64,000 nucleotides of DNA from AV40 sp963817335 (lineage in GTDB: Bacteria; Verrucomicrobiota; Verrucomicrobiia; Chthoniobacterales; UBA10450), in the NCBI GenBank assembly GCA_963817335.1, contig CAWFNX010000001.1, positions 558,001 to 622,000 on the forward strand, written 5' to 3'. This document shows positions 16,877 to 24,743 of the stretch, in pieces. The position numbers were made by a program, and so were the translations under genes. A model generated the notes under the pieces. That model did no database searches and was not told where the DNA came from. It saw only the letters and a list, made by a program, of their open reading frames with translations. Every line of letters begins with the position of its first letter. Position 1 is the stretch's first letter.

Positions 16877-19501
16877 ATGACCGAGGCGGAACGGCCTGAT
16901 CCGGACGCACTTCTCGCGCAGTTGAAGCGCGAAGAGGCGGAGTCTGCTCGCGGCAAGCTGAAGATTTTTTTCGGGATGTCGCCTGGCGTGGGAAAGACCT
17001 ACGCCATGTTGCAAGCAGCACGGGAAAAGTTGGCGGAGAGTTGCGAAGTTGTTGTTGGGATTGTTGAGACGCATGGGCGCAAAGAAACCGAAGCGCTGAC
17101 TGAAGGCATGCCGATTGTTCCGCGGGCGCAGATTGATTATCGCGGCACTAAGCTGACAGAGATGGATCTCGATGCCATCCTCACGTGGCATCCGGGTCTC
17201 GCGATTGTCGACGAGCTTGCGCACACCAACGCGCCTGGATCGCGTCATCCCAAGCGTTACCAGGACGTTCTCGAATTGCTTGATGCCGGCATTGATGTCT
17301 ATACGACGCTGAATGTTCAACACGTGGCCAGCCGCAGTGACACCGTTCGCCAAATCAGCGGGGTCACGGTCAGCGAAACCGTGCCCGATTCGGTGATCGA
17401 TCTCGCGGACGAGATTATTCTGGTCGACCTAACGCCGGAGCAACTCCGCACCCGTCTGGCCGAAGGAAAAGTTTATCTCGGCGAGCGTGCAGAATGGGCG
17501 GCGCGAAATTTTTTCAAGGAAAGCAATCTCACCGCCTTGCGTGAGATGGCGTTGCGTCTTGTCGCTGAACACGTCGATCGCAGCTTGCGCGACATTATGT
17601 TGGAGGAAAAAATCGCCGGCCCATGGAAAAGCGGCGATCGACTTCTGGTTGCGGTCAGCGCCAGCCCCTACTCAGAAAGACTGATTCGTTACACGCGCAG
17701 ACTTGCCTCTTCGATGGAGGCTTCGTGGATCGTCGCAAACATCGAGCGGCCACAACCCCTTTCGCAGCAAGAGCAGACGCGTCTGACCCGCTATCTCGCG
17801 CTCGCCCGCCAGCTTGGCGCCGAAGTTCTCTCCACGCCCGGCGCGGACGTCGGCGAGGCATTATTGCGCATCGCGCGCCAACACAACGTCACTCAAATCG
17901 TGATCGGCAAATCGCTCGGCCCGCGGTGGACTTTTTGGAAGCGCGATCCTCTCCGCTGGTTGATGCGCAACAGCGGCAATATCGACATTCACATGATTCC
18001 GGCAGATGACTCCGCCCAAGCGCGGCGTGAACCGATCGAAGAGCGTTTAGCGCGTGTGCCGTGGCGTGATTTTGGAATTGCACTCGCGATCGCGGGCGTG
18101 GTCACCGGCGTTTCGTTGGCCATTTTCGATTACACCGGCTACTGGGCTGTCGCGCTTTTTTATTTGCTGGCTGTCGTTCTGGCGGCGACGCGTTTGCGCC
18201 GTTGGCCCACCCTCTTTCTTGCCGCGCTTAGCGCTGTTCTCTGGGATTTTTTGTTCATTCCACCGCGCTTCACTTTTTACATCAGTCAATTTCAAGACTT
18301 CCTGATGTTCGGCGCCTATTTCGTGATCGCGGTGATCGTTGCCCATCAGGCCACCCAGTTGCGAGAGCGTGAACAAGCTGAGCGACGCCGGGAGGAGCGC
18401 GCAATCGCACTGTATCGATTCACTCGTTTGCTCGCTGCCAGTCGCGACCTCGATGAGGCGCTTCCGAAAATCCTGGCGCTCATCAAAGAGAGTTTCCAAG
18501 CCGACGTGGCGGTCTGGCTTTTTGATGAAAATGGTTTGTCGCGGCATTCCGCCAGCACTTTCATGCCATCCACCAAGGATGAAAGCGTCGCGGTTTGGGC
18601 ATTCCAAAAGAAACAGGCTGCCGGAAAATCAACCGACACCCTACCTGATGCCGAATCGCTTCACGTTCCGCTTGTGACTGGAGACAGCGCCGAGGGGGTA
18701 GTCAGCGTTCGGCTCGCGAATCCTTTGACTCTGGAACAACGCGAGTTGCTCGACGCGTTTGCGGCCCAACTTGCGCTTTTCGTAAATAAGGAGGGCGCTC
18801 TCGAGGAGAGGCGCGCAACCCAGGTGGCGCGGCAATCCGAAAAATTGCAACACGCGCTGTTTGATTCAGTTTCCCATGAATTAAAAACTCCGCTGGCTGC
18901 GATTTCTGCTGCGCTGCAACAAACGCAGCCGGATCGCGCCGAACTCAAACAAGCCGTTGGCCGGCTTACCCGCACGGTCGATCATCTCCTTGATGCTACA
19001 CGTTTGGAATCCGGATTGTTGCAGCCGGCGCGCGAATGGTGCGATCCAGGAGAATTATTGCGCGAGGCAATCACACAAGCGCGACTGAAGGAGAAAGCGA
19101 TTAAAGTCAACGTAGCCCCGAATCTGCCGCCGATTTCGGTGGACGCGTGCTTGATTGAGCAGGCGCTGATTTCTGTGCTTGCCAACGCCGCATTGCACGG
19201 GGCCAGTAAGCAGCCAATTGAAATCAGCGTCGCGCGTGATAACTCGACAATCGTTCTTTCCGTTGCGGATCATGGTCCAGGGCTGGTGACAGGTGAGGAG
19301 AACAAAGTTTTTGAGAAATTCTATCGCCGCCCCGGCACCGCGCCAGGGGGCCTCGGCCTTGGACTCTGGATCGCTCGCCAACTGGTCGAAGCGCACGGTG
19401 GTCAGATCACCGCGCAAAATCGCGAAGGAGGTGGCGCCCGATTCTCCATTCGTCTTCCGATTGGCGAAGCGATGCGATTGCCGGTAGAAGCAATCGCATG
19501 A
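16877..19501 (+). CDS. kdpD: Osmosensitive K+ channel sensor histidine kinase KdpD
   Basis: KdpD senses potassium shortage or salt stress and controls KdpE phosphorylation. The 874-residue protein has the full domain set: the N-terminal KdpD domain with Walker A GMSPGVGKT at 33-41 and VDELAHTNAPGSRHPKR, a UspA-like domain at about 250-370, four membrane segments at about 395-495, a GAF-like region, HisKA with the phospho-acceptor His667 in DSVSHELKTPLAA, and an ATPase domain with VADHGPGL and GLGLGLWIARQ. A 176-base spacer precedes it; a TTGACA hexamer at 16821 may be part of its own promoter, but I see no good -10 partner. It overlaps kdpE by four bases. Confidence 0.96.
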   Translation: MTEAERPDPDALLAQLKREEAESARGKLKIFFGMSPGVGKTYAMLQAAREKLAESCEVVVGIVETHGRKETEALTEGMPIVPRAQIDYRGTKLTEMDLDAILTWHPGLAIVDELAHTNAPGSRHPKRYQDVLELLDAGIDVYTTLNVQHVASRSDTVRQISGVTVSETVPDSVIDLADEIILVDLTPEQLRTRLAEGKVYLGERAEWAARNFFKESNLTALREMALRLVAEHVDRSLRDIMLEEKIAGPWKSGDRLLVAVSASPYSERLIRYTRRLASSMEASWIVANIERPQPLSQQEQTRLTRYLALARQLGAEVLSTPGADVGEALLRIARQHNVTQIVIGKSLGPRWTFWKRDPLRWLMRNSGNIDIHMIPADDSAQARREPIEERLARVPWRDFGIALAIAGVVTGVSLAIFDYTGYWAVALFYLLAVVLAATRLRRWPTLFLAALSAVLWDFLFIPPRFTFYISQFQDFLMFGAYFVIAVIVAHQATQLREREQAERRREERAIALYRFTRLLAASRDLDEALPKILALIKESFQADVAVWLFDENGLSRHSASTFMPSTKDESVAVWAFQKKQAAGKSTDTLPDAESLHVPLVTGDSAEGVVSVRLANPLTLEQRELLDAFAAQLALFVNKEGALEERRATQVARQSEKLQHALFDSVSHELKTPLAAISAALQQTQPDRAELKQAVGRLTRTVDHLLDATRLESGLLQPAREWCDPGELLREAITQARLKEKAIKVNVAPNLPPISVDACLIEQALISVLANAALHGASKQPIEISVARDNSTIVLSVADHGPGLVTGEENKVFEKFYRRPGTAPGGLGLGLWIARQLVEAHGGQITAQNREGGGARFSIRLPIGEAMRLPVEAIA

Positions 19502-20196
19502 AACCCATCGCGCTGATTATTGACGATGAGATTCAGATTCGGCGGCTCCTGCGCGTCGCCCTTGAGGCCGAGAATTATCAAGTGCACGAAGCGGAAACCG
19601 GTGAACAAGGCTTGGTTGAAATCGCCAACTTCAAGCCGGCTGTGGTTCTTCTGGATCTCGGGCTGCCGGACATGGATGGCCTCCAGGTCTTGAAACGTTT
19701 GCGCGAATGGAGCGAAGTGCCAGTGCTGATTCTGTCCGTCCGCAACGAGGAAAAGGGCAAAGTAGCCGCGCTCGATGCGGGCGCGGACGATTACGTTACC
19801 AAGCCTTTCAGCTCTGTCGAGTTGCTTGCCCGTCTACGCGCTGCTCAACGAAAGACCCGGCCACCTGAAGAAGTCTCTGTTTTTAAATCCGGAGACCTGA
19901 TTGTCGATCTTACCGCACATGTCGTCACGCGCGCTAACAAAGAAGTGAAACTCACCGCCACCGAGTACGCGCTGCTGCGGCTGTTTGTAAAACATCCCGG
20001 CCGTGTTTTGACTCATCGCTACATCTTGCGCGAGATCTGGGGCCCGAAATCAGAGGAGCATCGACAGTATCTTCGCGTTTACGTGACGCATTTGCGGCAG
20101 AAGATCGAATCCGACCCCGCGAGTCCGCGATTAATCAAGACCGAGTCCGGGATCGGTTATCGTTTTCACTCAGGCGATCCGAACTCAGCTGGGTAA
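19498..20196 (+). CDS. kdpE: KDP operon response regulator KdpE
   Basis: KdpE is the OmpR-type regulator that activates kdp transcription. The 232-residue protein has the acidic pair Asp9/Asp10, the phospho-acceptor Asp53 in LLDLGLPDMDG, the switch Lys102 in DYVTKPF, and a C-terminal winged helix with TATEYALLRLFVKHPGRVL and YVTHLRQKIE. The ATG overlaps the kdpD stop (ATGA), so the pair is translationally coupled. It ends 25 bases from the convergent fluoride operon, and I see no strong terminator between them. Confidence 0.96.
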   Translation: MKPIALIIDDEIQIRRLLRVALEAENYQVHEAETGEQGLVEIANFKPAVVLLDLGLPDMDGLQVLKRLREWSEVPVLILSVRNEEKGKVAALDAGADDYVTKPFSSVELLARLRAAQRKTRPPEEVSVFKSGDLIVDLTAHVVTRANKEVKLTATEYALLRLFVKHPGRVLTHRYILREIWGPKSEEHRQYLRVYVTHLRQKIESDPASPRLIKTESGIGYRFHSGDPNSAG

Positions 20197-20221
20197 AGTC
20201 GAGGTCAGGTTGACCGGTTGG

Positions 20222-20668
20222 CTAGTCTTGGTCTACGGATTGCCTTGATTGCGACAGTGACCCACCAATCGTGCTCATTTGATTAGCTAACTGTTCTCCA
20301 ATCGGATCCAGATAGCGGCCGAGTTCCCCGGGAACCGTTCCGTACGCTTGCAGACTGCGGCTGTTCAACTCGGTCAGCATCTCCCACAGCAATGATGCGT
20401 GGGTGGCGATGGAATGGGCAGTCCGAACGGTCTTTTCTTCGAGACCGAGATCGCCGCGAACCTGCACGATCAACTTGCGAATGGTTTCAATTTTGTTTCG
20501 CAGTTCATGTTTTTGAGCCTCAGCGAGCGTATCCAACTCCCGAAACATTACGCCGGATTGAATCCTCCCGTCGCACCAGTCGCTCCACTGACACAACGCC
20601 TTATCAACGAGTTGCAAGGTGATCGAGATGCTGCGTCGGTGATTTTCACTCAATTCAATTATCGCCAT
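20222..20668 (-). CDS. Hypothetical protein, last gene of fluoride operon
   Basis: The 148-residue product is soluble, with no signal peptide or membrane segment. It is mostly predicted helix, with heptad-like stretches around residues 38-70 (FRELDTLAEAQKHELRNKIETIRKLIVQV) and 80-105. I do not recognise a family. Its ATG lies inside the end of the antiporter gene (14-base overlap), so it is translated from the same message and is the fourth gene behind the fluoride riboswitch. It may be a regulatory partner of the antiporter, in place of the nucleotide-binding domain that many CPA2 transporters carry. That is inference from position only. Confidence 0.6.
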   Translation of the reverse strand: MAIIELSENHRRSISITLQLVDKALCQWSDWCDGRIQSGVMFRELDTLAEAQKHELRNKIETIRKLIVQVRGDLGLEEKTVRTAHSIATHASLLWEMLTELNSRSLQAYGTVPGELGRYLDPIGEQLANQMSTIGGSLSQSRQSVDQD

Positions 20669-21872
20669 TTTTCATTTCGGTCTCGGCGTCTTCAACTGAT
20701 AGAACGCCAAGCCCATAGCTGTAGCGACGGCCCCAGGCGTGCATTGCGTCCATTGTGGGTTGAAAGAATTTCTGAGCAATCAATGTCGGCACGAAAGCGC
20801 TCAAGATAACAACAGTCACTAAAATAGTGTACTGACGCTGATCGATGATGTGGTTTTGTAATCCGAACAGCGCGGAGATGGTGCCGAAGGTCAGGCCAGT
20901 CGCCATCAGCAACGTCGTGTAGGAAGCTTCCCGCCGGTTCATGAAATGCATTCGCGCGAGCGGCCACACTCCGACAACCTTGGTGAACATCTTCAGCAGA
21001 AGCAGACCTCCGACGATGCCAACCGCAGGCCAGAGAGCGGGCAACGAGATGTAAAGTCCTGCTTTGATAAAGTAAAACGGTGTGAAGATGGCGAAGGCAA
21101 TGCTGCGCATTCGACGGACCAGTGTTTTGTCACGGAGAAAGACTCCGGCTACCACCAGACCGACCAGATAAGCCGGGAGAACGGCTTCACTCTTCGCCGT
21201 CGTGGCCAGGCCGCCAAGAAGAAATAAAATAAAGAAAATAAATTTTACCTCCGGTTCACTCACACGAGTCGCGCCCAATTTTTCGATGATACTCCTTGTC
21301 CACACCGGCATGAACCAAAGCACGACACACATGATGACGACGAATACCAGTAGCCAAATGTTGAAGTTCGCGAAGAGGGTCCCCAACGCGAGCACCGTGC
21401 CGAAATCGGTGATAAAACAGGCGGCGAGAATCATCTTGCCCATGGCGGTGTCGCTAAAGCCGCCTTCGATCATCACCGCGTAAACGACGGCGACCGATGT
21501 GGTGGAAAGGGCAATCCCGGCGATTTGGGCCTGATGTAGTGGCCAGCCGAGAACGAACTGAGCAAAGAGCCAGACCACTCCGAACGGAATTGCGAACGAA
21601 AGCACACCGATAATCAAACTGGCGCGCAGGTTCGCTTTCAGTGAAATCGGATCGATTTCTGCGCCGGCAAGAAAGGTCAGCACACCGCTTCCAAGCAGCG
21701 CTAGAAAATTGATCCACTCGTTGCTCACCTGAAGGTGCAGGAAATTGCCGGCGAGTAGACCGACAATGATCTCAATCAGCGCTACAGAAATGCCTGTCCA
21801 GATGGAAAACAGACTCGCGATTAGCGCAAGGCCCATCCAGATGGCGGCGACAAACCAAACATTTTGCAGCAT
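20655..21872 (-). CDS. CPA2-family cation:proton antiporter (Kef-type, no RCK domain)
   Basis: The 405-residue protein has about twelve membrane segments and the CPA2 patterns LLAGNFLHL, LLGSGVLTFLAGAEIDP and ALSTTSVAVVYAVM, with a central TDFGTVLALGTL. The acidic TD pair in the middle of the protein is the expected ion-binding site. It lacks the cytoplasmic TrkA-N or universal-stress tail of KefB/KefC. It starts six bases after DUF190 and lies downstream of the fluoride riboswitch. CPA-type antiporters are known members of fluoride-riboswitch regulons, where they may expel fluoride by proton exchange or repair pH and ion balance. Confidence 0.85.
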   Translation of the reverse strand: MLQNVWFVAAIWMGLALIASLFSIWTGISVALIEIIVGLLAGNFLHLQVSNEWINFLALLGSGVLTFLAGAEIDPISLKANLRASLIIGVLSFAIPFGVVWLFAQFVLGWPLHQAQIAGIALSTTSVAVVYAVMIEGGFSDTAMGKMILAACFITDFGTVLALGTLFANFNIWLLVFVVIMCVVLWFMPVWTRSIIEKLGATRVSEPEVKFIFFILFLLGGLATTAKSEAVLPAYLVGLVVAGVFLRDKTLVRRMRSIAFAIFTPFYFIKAGLYISLPALWPAVGIVGGLLLLKMFTKVVGVWPLARMHFMNRREASYTTLLMATGLTFGTISALFGLQNHIIDQRQYTILVTVVILSAFVPTLIAQKFFQPTMDAMHAWGRRYSYGLGVLSVEDAETEMKNGDN

Positions 21873-21878
21873 GTCCGC

Positions 21879-22226
21879 TCAGTCTCCTTTCGGTTTTTCG
21901 TGTCGATAGTGGAGTACTTTGATTTTTTCCAGCGTCACCAGGCCGCCGCCGACCATTTCCTCGAGGTCGGGGAGAAATGAATTAATTTGTTCCTCGCTGT
22001 CGACGATCTCGATCACGATTGGGAGATCCATCGATAGCCGCAGAATTTTTGCCGTATGAATGCGGCTGGCCGCGCCGAAACCCATGGGGCCGCGCAATAC
22101 CGTCGCGCCCGCAAGATGGCGTTCGCGCGCTTTCATTACGATCGCTTCGTACAGCGGGCGGTCTTTCCAGCGATCGCTTTCGCCGATAAAGACTCGCAAC
22201 AACACCGCATCTTTTGGGATTTGCAT
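21879..22226 (-). CDS. DUF190 family protein
   Basis: The start is the ATG at 22226, giving a 115-residue protein that begins MQIPKDAVLLRVFIGES; a longer frame upstream would overlap crcB. The pattern RVFIGESDRWKDRPLYEAIV, then RGPMGFGA and LPIVIEIVDSEEQIN is that of the DUF190 family, small PII-like ferredoxin-fold proteins often encoded next to crcB. A role in sensing or modulating the fluoride channel is assumed from such neighbours. It lies eight bases after crcB and six bases before the antiporter gene, inside the riboswitch-controlled operon. Confidence 0.85.
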   Translation of the reverse strand: MQIPKDAVLLRVFIGESDRWKDRPLYEAIVMKARERHLAGATVLRGPMGFGAASRIHTAKILRLSMDLPIVIEIVDSEEQINSFLPDLEEMVGGGLVTLEKIKVLHYRHEKPKGD

Positions 22227-22234
22227 GATTCTTT

Positions 22235-22624
22235 CTATGATTTGTTGATGAGCGTGACCGCAAAATAGCCAAGCCAGACCGCAAATAGACAAAGGGCCAA
22301 AGATGCGAACGAATTCGCAACGGCCCGAAGCCATTCGCCTTCCTGGGCAAGCGACAGGGTTTGGAGACTGAACGATGAAAATGTCGTATAACCGCCGCAA
22401 ATTCCGATCATGAAAAATTGCCGTAACGTTGGACTAACCAGCCAACGTCCGTCCGGATCGGAGAAGGCTGCGAACATGCCGATGACAAGGGAGCCGGTCA
22501 CGTTTACGACCAGCGTCCCATACGGAAATGTTTGCCCAAAGCGTTGCGCAACCAATCCCGAAATCCAGAAACGCGCCGCGCTTCCGATTGCTCCACCTAA
22601 ACTGACCCAAATATAATTGAGCAT
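22235..22624 (-). CDS. crcB: Fluoride channel CrcB/Fluc
   Basis: Fluc channels are dual-topology dimers that let toxic fluoride leave the cell. The 129-residue protein has four membrane helices and the family signatures GGAIGSAARFWI near the N-terminus, PYGTLVVNVTGSLVIG in helix 2 and GICGGYTTFSSFSLQ in helix 3, which carries the conserved phenylalanines and the central sodium site. It is the first gene behind a fluoride riboswitch whose hairpin covers its ribosome-binding site (AGGA, seven bases before the ATG). It leads a four-gene operon with DUF190, a CPA2 antiporter and an unknown protein. Confidence 0.95.
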   Translation of the reverse strand: MLNYIWVSLGGAIGSAARFWISGLVAQRFGQTFPYGTLVVNVTGSLVIGMFAAFSDPDGRWLVSPTLRQFFMIGICGGYTTFSSFSLQTLSLAQEGEWLRAVANSFASLALCLFAVWLGYFAVTLINKS

Positions 22625-22629
22625 AATAA

Positions 22630-22724
22630 AATCCTGCCGCGCATCGCTGCGCTAAACAGGAGTCATTAGCTCTGACCCGGTCAGTGCGGTTTTCCCCTAT
22701 CGAGGAAGGCAAACTCCATTGCCT
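22630..22724 (-). promoter_or_regulatory. Fluoride riboswitch (crcB motif) and expression platform
   Basis: Read on the minus strand, the leader begins with a GGCAATGGAGTTTGCC hairpin (22723-22708), then AACCGC, then GCTAATGACTCCTGTTT (22670-22654). These match the crcB-motif consensus, close to GGCGATGGAGTTCGCC and GCTAATGACTCCT in the Bacillus cereus example. The 3' end then forms a second hairpin, CCTG...GCGCAGCGATGCGC...CAGG (about 22662-22631). Its CAGGA holds the crcB ribosome-binding site and is followed by TTTTATT. Ligand binding should prevent this hairpin, either exposing the site or blocking early termination. Confidence 0.9.
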
Positions 22725-22730
22725 GAATGG

Positions 22731-22758
22731 ATTCTAGCAGCGCGGGTAAACGCCGCAA
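22731..22758 (-). promoter_or_regulatory. Putative sigma70-type promoter of the fluoride operon
   Basis: On the minus strand TTGCGG (22758-22753) and TAGAAT (22736-22731) are separated by 16 bases and would start transcription a few bases before the riboswitch aptamer. The spacing and the -10 fit are good, the -35 fit moderate. The promoter lies just downstream of, and possibly against, the end of the preceding amidase-like gene. Confidence 0.5.
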
Positions 22759-22768
22759 GCCGCGATCA

Positions 22769-23356
22769 TCAGGAGCCGAATTTCCCGTAAACGGCGATCA
22801 ACGGATAGGAGCAATGGTATTTGCTGTGATAATCGCTGACAAAGCCGTCCTTGGTCCGAATCTCCACGTGGCCATGAGTGCGGTTGCCATATACGAGAAC
22901 AGCCCCCACCGGCGCGGCATAGGGATCGTGGATCGGCAATCGCCTGAAACCGTAACTGCGCATCAATTCGTCGCCCGCATCGGCCGCGTAGGCAGTCTTT
23001 GGATACGAACTGATAATGCCGGCCGAGAACAAAGCGTGTTTCACGTAGTGCCAACATTCTCCTCCCGAGTGTGCATTTGCTCGTTCCTGGGCCAGCGTCG
23101 CCGCGCGCGCGAGCTTCGGATCAAGACGCGGGTCGACTTTGGCAAACGGATGAACAATCGGTTTTGTCCAGTAATGCCGGATAATCTTAACTGACGTGAC
23201 CGCTCCCGACGCGTCGCGATAAACAAACTTCTGGGTCGATTGTTCGAGCCCTTCAGCGTGAAGGATCGATGCGCCAAGAGAGAGTACGACTCCGCAAATA
23301 ACCGCCGATACGAAGGAGCCTCGCACGTCGATGTTTAATTGCAGGGAATATGCCAT
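22769..23356 (-). CDS. Secreted cysteine-amidase-like protein (CHAP/NlpC-P60-like), copy 1
   Basis: From the ATG at 23356 the protein has 195 residues with a signal peptide to about residue 34 (VVLSLGASILHAEG). The mature part has a Cys-His arrangement like CHAP or NlpC/P60 peptidases: Cys101 in GGECWHYVKHAL and His161/His163 in THGHVEIRTKDG. I infer a periplasmic enzyme that cuts peptidoglycan peptides or a related bond, but the family is not certain. A TTG four codons upstream is an alternative start. It is a paralogue of the protein encoded at 24744-25304, and the two flank a pair of paralogous 3D-domain genes. Confidence 0.7.
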   Translation of the reverse strand: MAYSLQLNIDVRGSFVSAVICGVVLSLGASILHAEGLEQSTQKFVYRDASGAVTSVKIIRHYWTKPIVHPFAKVDPRLDPKLARAATLAQERANAHSGGECWHYVKHALFSAGIISSYPKTAYAADAGDELMRSYGFRRLPIHDPYAAPVGAVLVYGNRTHGHVEIRTKDGFVSDYHSKYHCSYPLIAVYGKFGS

Positions 23357-23462
23357 TTCGCAAGGCAAAATTAGGTTTTTCCTGATCGAACCGTAATAAT
23401 CCCAGAAAAAAATTTGCGCCGGAGGGCAGCCAGTTTAACAGTTAGCCCCGATTCTTAATTAA

Positions 23463-23487
23463 AAAACCCGCTCATTCCGTGGGTTTT
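23463..23487 (+). other. AT-rich hairpin in the leader of the first 3D-domain gene
   Basis: AAAACCC and GGGTTTT pair perfectly around an 11-base loop (gctcattccgt), ending 33 bases before the ATG at 23521. It looks like a weak terminator or attenuator and could also end transcripts arriving on either strand. The T run is only four bases, so the assignment is tentative. Confidence 0.35.
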
Positions 23488-23520
23488 CCGTCGAATTCTT
23501 GTGGGGGAAATTCGTCGAAT

Positions 23521-24114
23521 ATGGGTATAAGACTTTCAACAACAACGTTTGCCTTTCTCTTTCTGAGTGCGTCTTCGCTTTTTGCGCGCGACGAATCAAT
23601 CCTCGCGCGCATTACTGTGTACTGGCCCGGCGAAGGTCAACTCCGTGCTTGTTCCAATGGCGCGCGCTTGCGAACCGGTCATGTCGCTGTCGATCCGAAA
23701 CGCATTCCCTATGGCAGTCACGTTATTTTTTCTGATGCGGAATGCGTGGCGGTGGACAGCGGTCCCGGAGTGGTGAAGCGCACCGCCGCTCGTGCCTGTG
23801 GGCGAACGACAGCGCAGCGGAACGCCATTGTGATCGATCGTTTCTTTGAATCGAAAAAAGCAGCACTGGCCTGGTCCAATGCTCACCCGCAATTCATGAC
23901 CGTGCGGGTGCAGTCCCCGGAATCCGCCCGTCGCATCGCTGAAACTGTGACGGCTGACGAAACAGCCAAGGCGCGTCCGGTTGAGAAAGGGGCTACGACT
24001 GCCGCAAGAAAGGCGGCGGCGAAAACGGGGATATCGTTGCCGAAATTCGATTCTGACAAGGTGGAACTTCATCTCCCACTCGACTCGGTTCTTCGATCAG
24101 TACGCCGAACCTGA
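23521..24114 (+). CDS. Secreted 3D-domain (double-psi beta-barrel) protein, copy 1
   Basis: The ATG at 23521 follows a GGGGGAAA ribosome-binding stretch and opens a signal peptide (MGIRLSTTTFAFLFLSASS, cut near LFA-RD). The mature domain has VTGHVAVDPKRIPYG-type and VAVDSG elements (seen as TGHVAVDPKRIPYGSHV and ECVAVDSG) and RNAIVIDRFFES, the aspartate-rich pattern of the 3D domain found in MltA, YabE and YocH. Such proteins bind or cleave glycan strands of peptidoglycan. An Ala/Lys-rich tail follows. A paralogue starts two bases after its stop codon, so the pair is one transcription unit. Confidence 0.8.
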   Translation: MGIRLSTTTFAFLFLSASSLFARDESILARITVYWPGEGQLRACSNGARLRTGHVAVDPKRIPYGSHVIFSDAECVAVDSGPGVVKRTAARACGRTTAQRNAIVIDRFFESKKAALAWSNAHPQFMTVRVQSPESARRIAETVTADETAKARPVEKGATTAARKAAAKTGISLPKFDSDKVELHLPLDSVLRSVRRT

Positions 24115-24115
24115 C

Positions 24116-24706
24116 ATGAAACGTCTTGTTGTTCCTTTGTTACTGAGCACGGTTTGCGCGGCGCACGGATATTACCGGGACAATTCGCTGCTCGCTCGAG
24201 TCACGGTTTACTGGGCGGGCGGTGGCCGCGGTTCGGATCGATACACGCGACTGCACAAATCGGCGACTGGTCAGCGTTTGCAGCAGGGGCATTGCGCGGT
24301 TGATCCGCGACGAATTCCATTTGGCAGCAAAGTAGTTCTTCCAGATGGGACAACTCTTCATGCAGTCGATACCGGCACGGCCGTTCGAAATCGCAAAGCC
24401 GCTCGAAAAGCCGGCCGCACGGTTAATGAACGCAACGCCATCGTGATCGATAAATTCTTCGAAAGTAAACGGCAGGCGCTGATTTGGGCGAATTCGAATC
24501 CGCCGTTCGTGAACGTGAAGGTGATTCCGCCAAACGTTTCGCCTGTCGCCAAGCCGAACATTACCAACGCCCAGCCAATCGCCTTAAGTGCGGCCTCGAA
24601 GCCGAGCGCGGCTTTGCCAAATCCGCCGGCGTCTCAAAACCTGCTCGCGTCAAATACTCCGAGTGGAACAGCGATCAGGAATCCGCTGGGCCATATGGGC
24701 CGGTAG
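24116..24706 (+). CDS. Secreted 3D-domain (double-psi beta-barrel) protein, copy 2
   Basis: The start is the ATG one base after the upstream stop, giving 196 residues with a short signal peptide (MKRLVVPLLLSTVCAAHG). The 3D domain repeats the motifs of copy 1: CAVDPRRIPFGSKVVL, LHAVDTG and RNAIVIDKFFESKRQALIW. Both copies keep the paired aspartates thought to bind or cleave glycan. The C-terminal ~50 residues are Pro/Ala/Ser/Asn-rich. It converges with the amidase-like gene at 24744 with only 37 bases between them. Probably a peptidoglycan-active or stationary-phase wall protein. Confidence 0.8.
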   Translation: MKRLVVPLLLSTVCAAHGYYRDNSLLARVTVYWAGGGRGSDRYTRLHKSATGQRLQQGHCAVDPRRIPFGSKVVLPDGTTLHAVDTGTAVRNRKAARKAGRTVNERNAIVIDKFFESKRQALIWANSNPPFVNVKVIPPNVSPVAKPNITNAQPIALSAASKPSAALPNPPASQNLLASNTPSGTAIRNPLGHMGR

Positions 24707-24743
24707 GGAATCGCCGATCTATCGCAAAGATCGACGGAGTGAA

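Noticed and set aside
23369..23520. A c-di-AMP (ydaO) or c-di-GMP riboswitch before the 3D-domain gene, as seen for wall hydrolases in Gram-positives
   Set aside because: Neither consensus core can be found in the 150 bases; only a simple AAAACCC/GGGTTTT hairpin is present.
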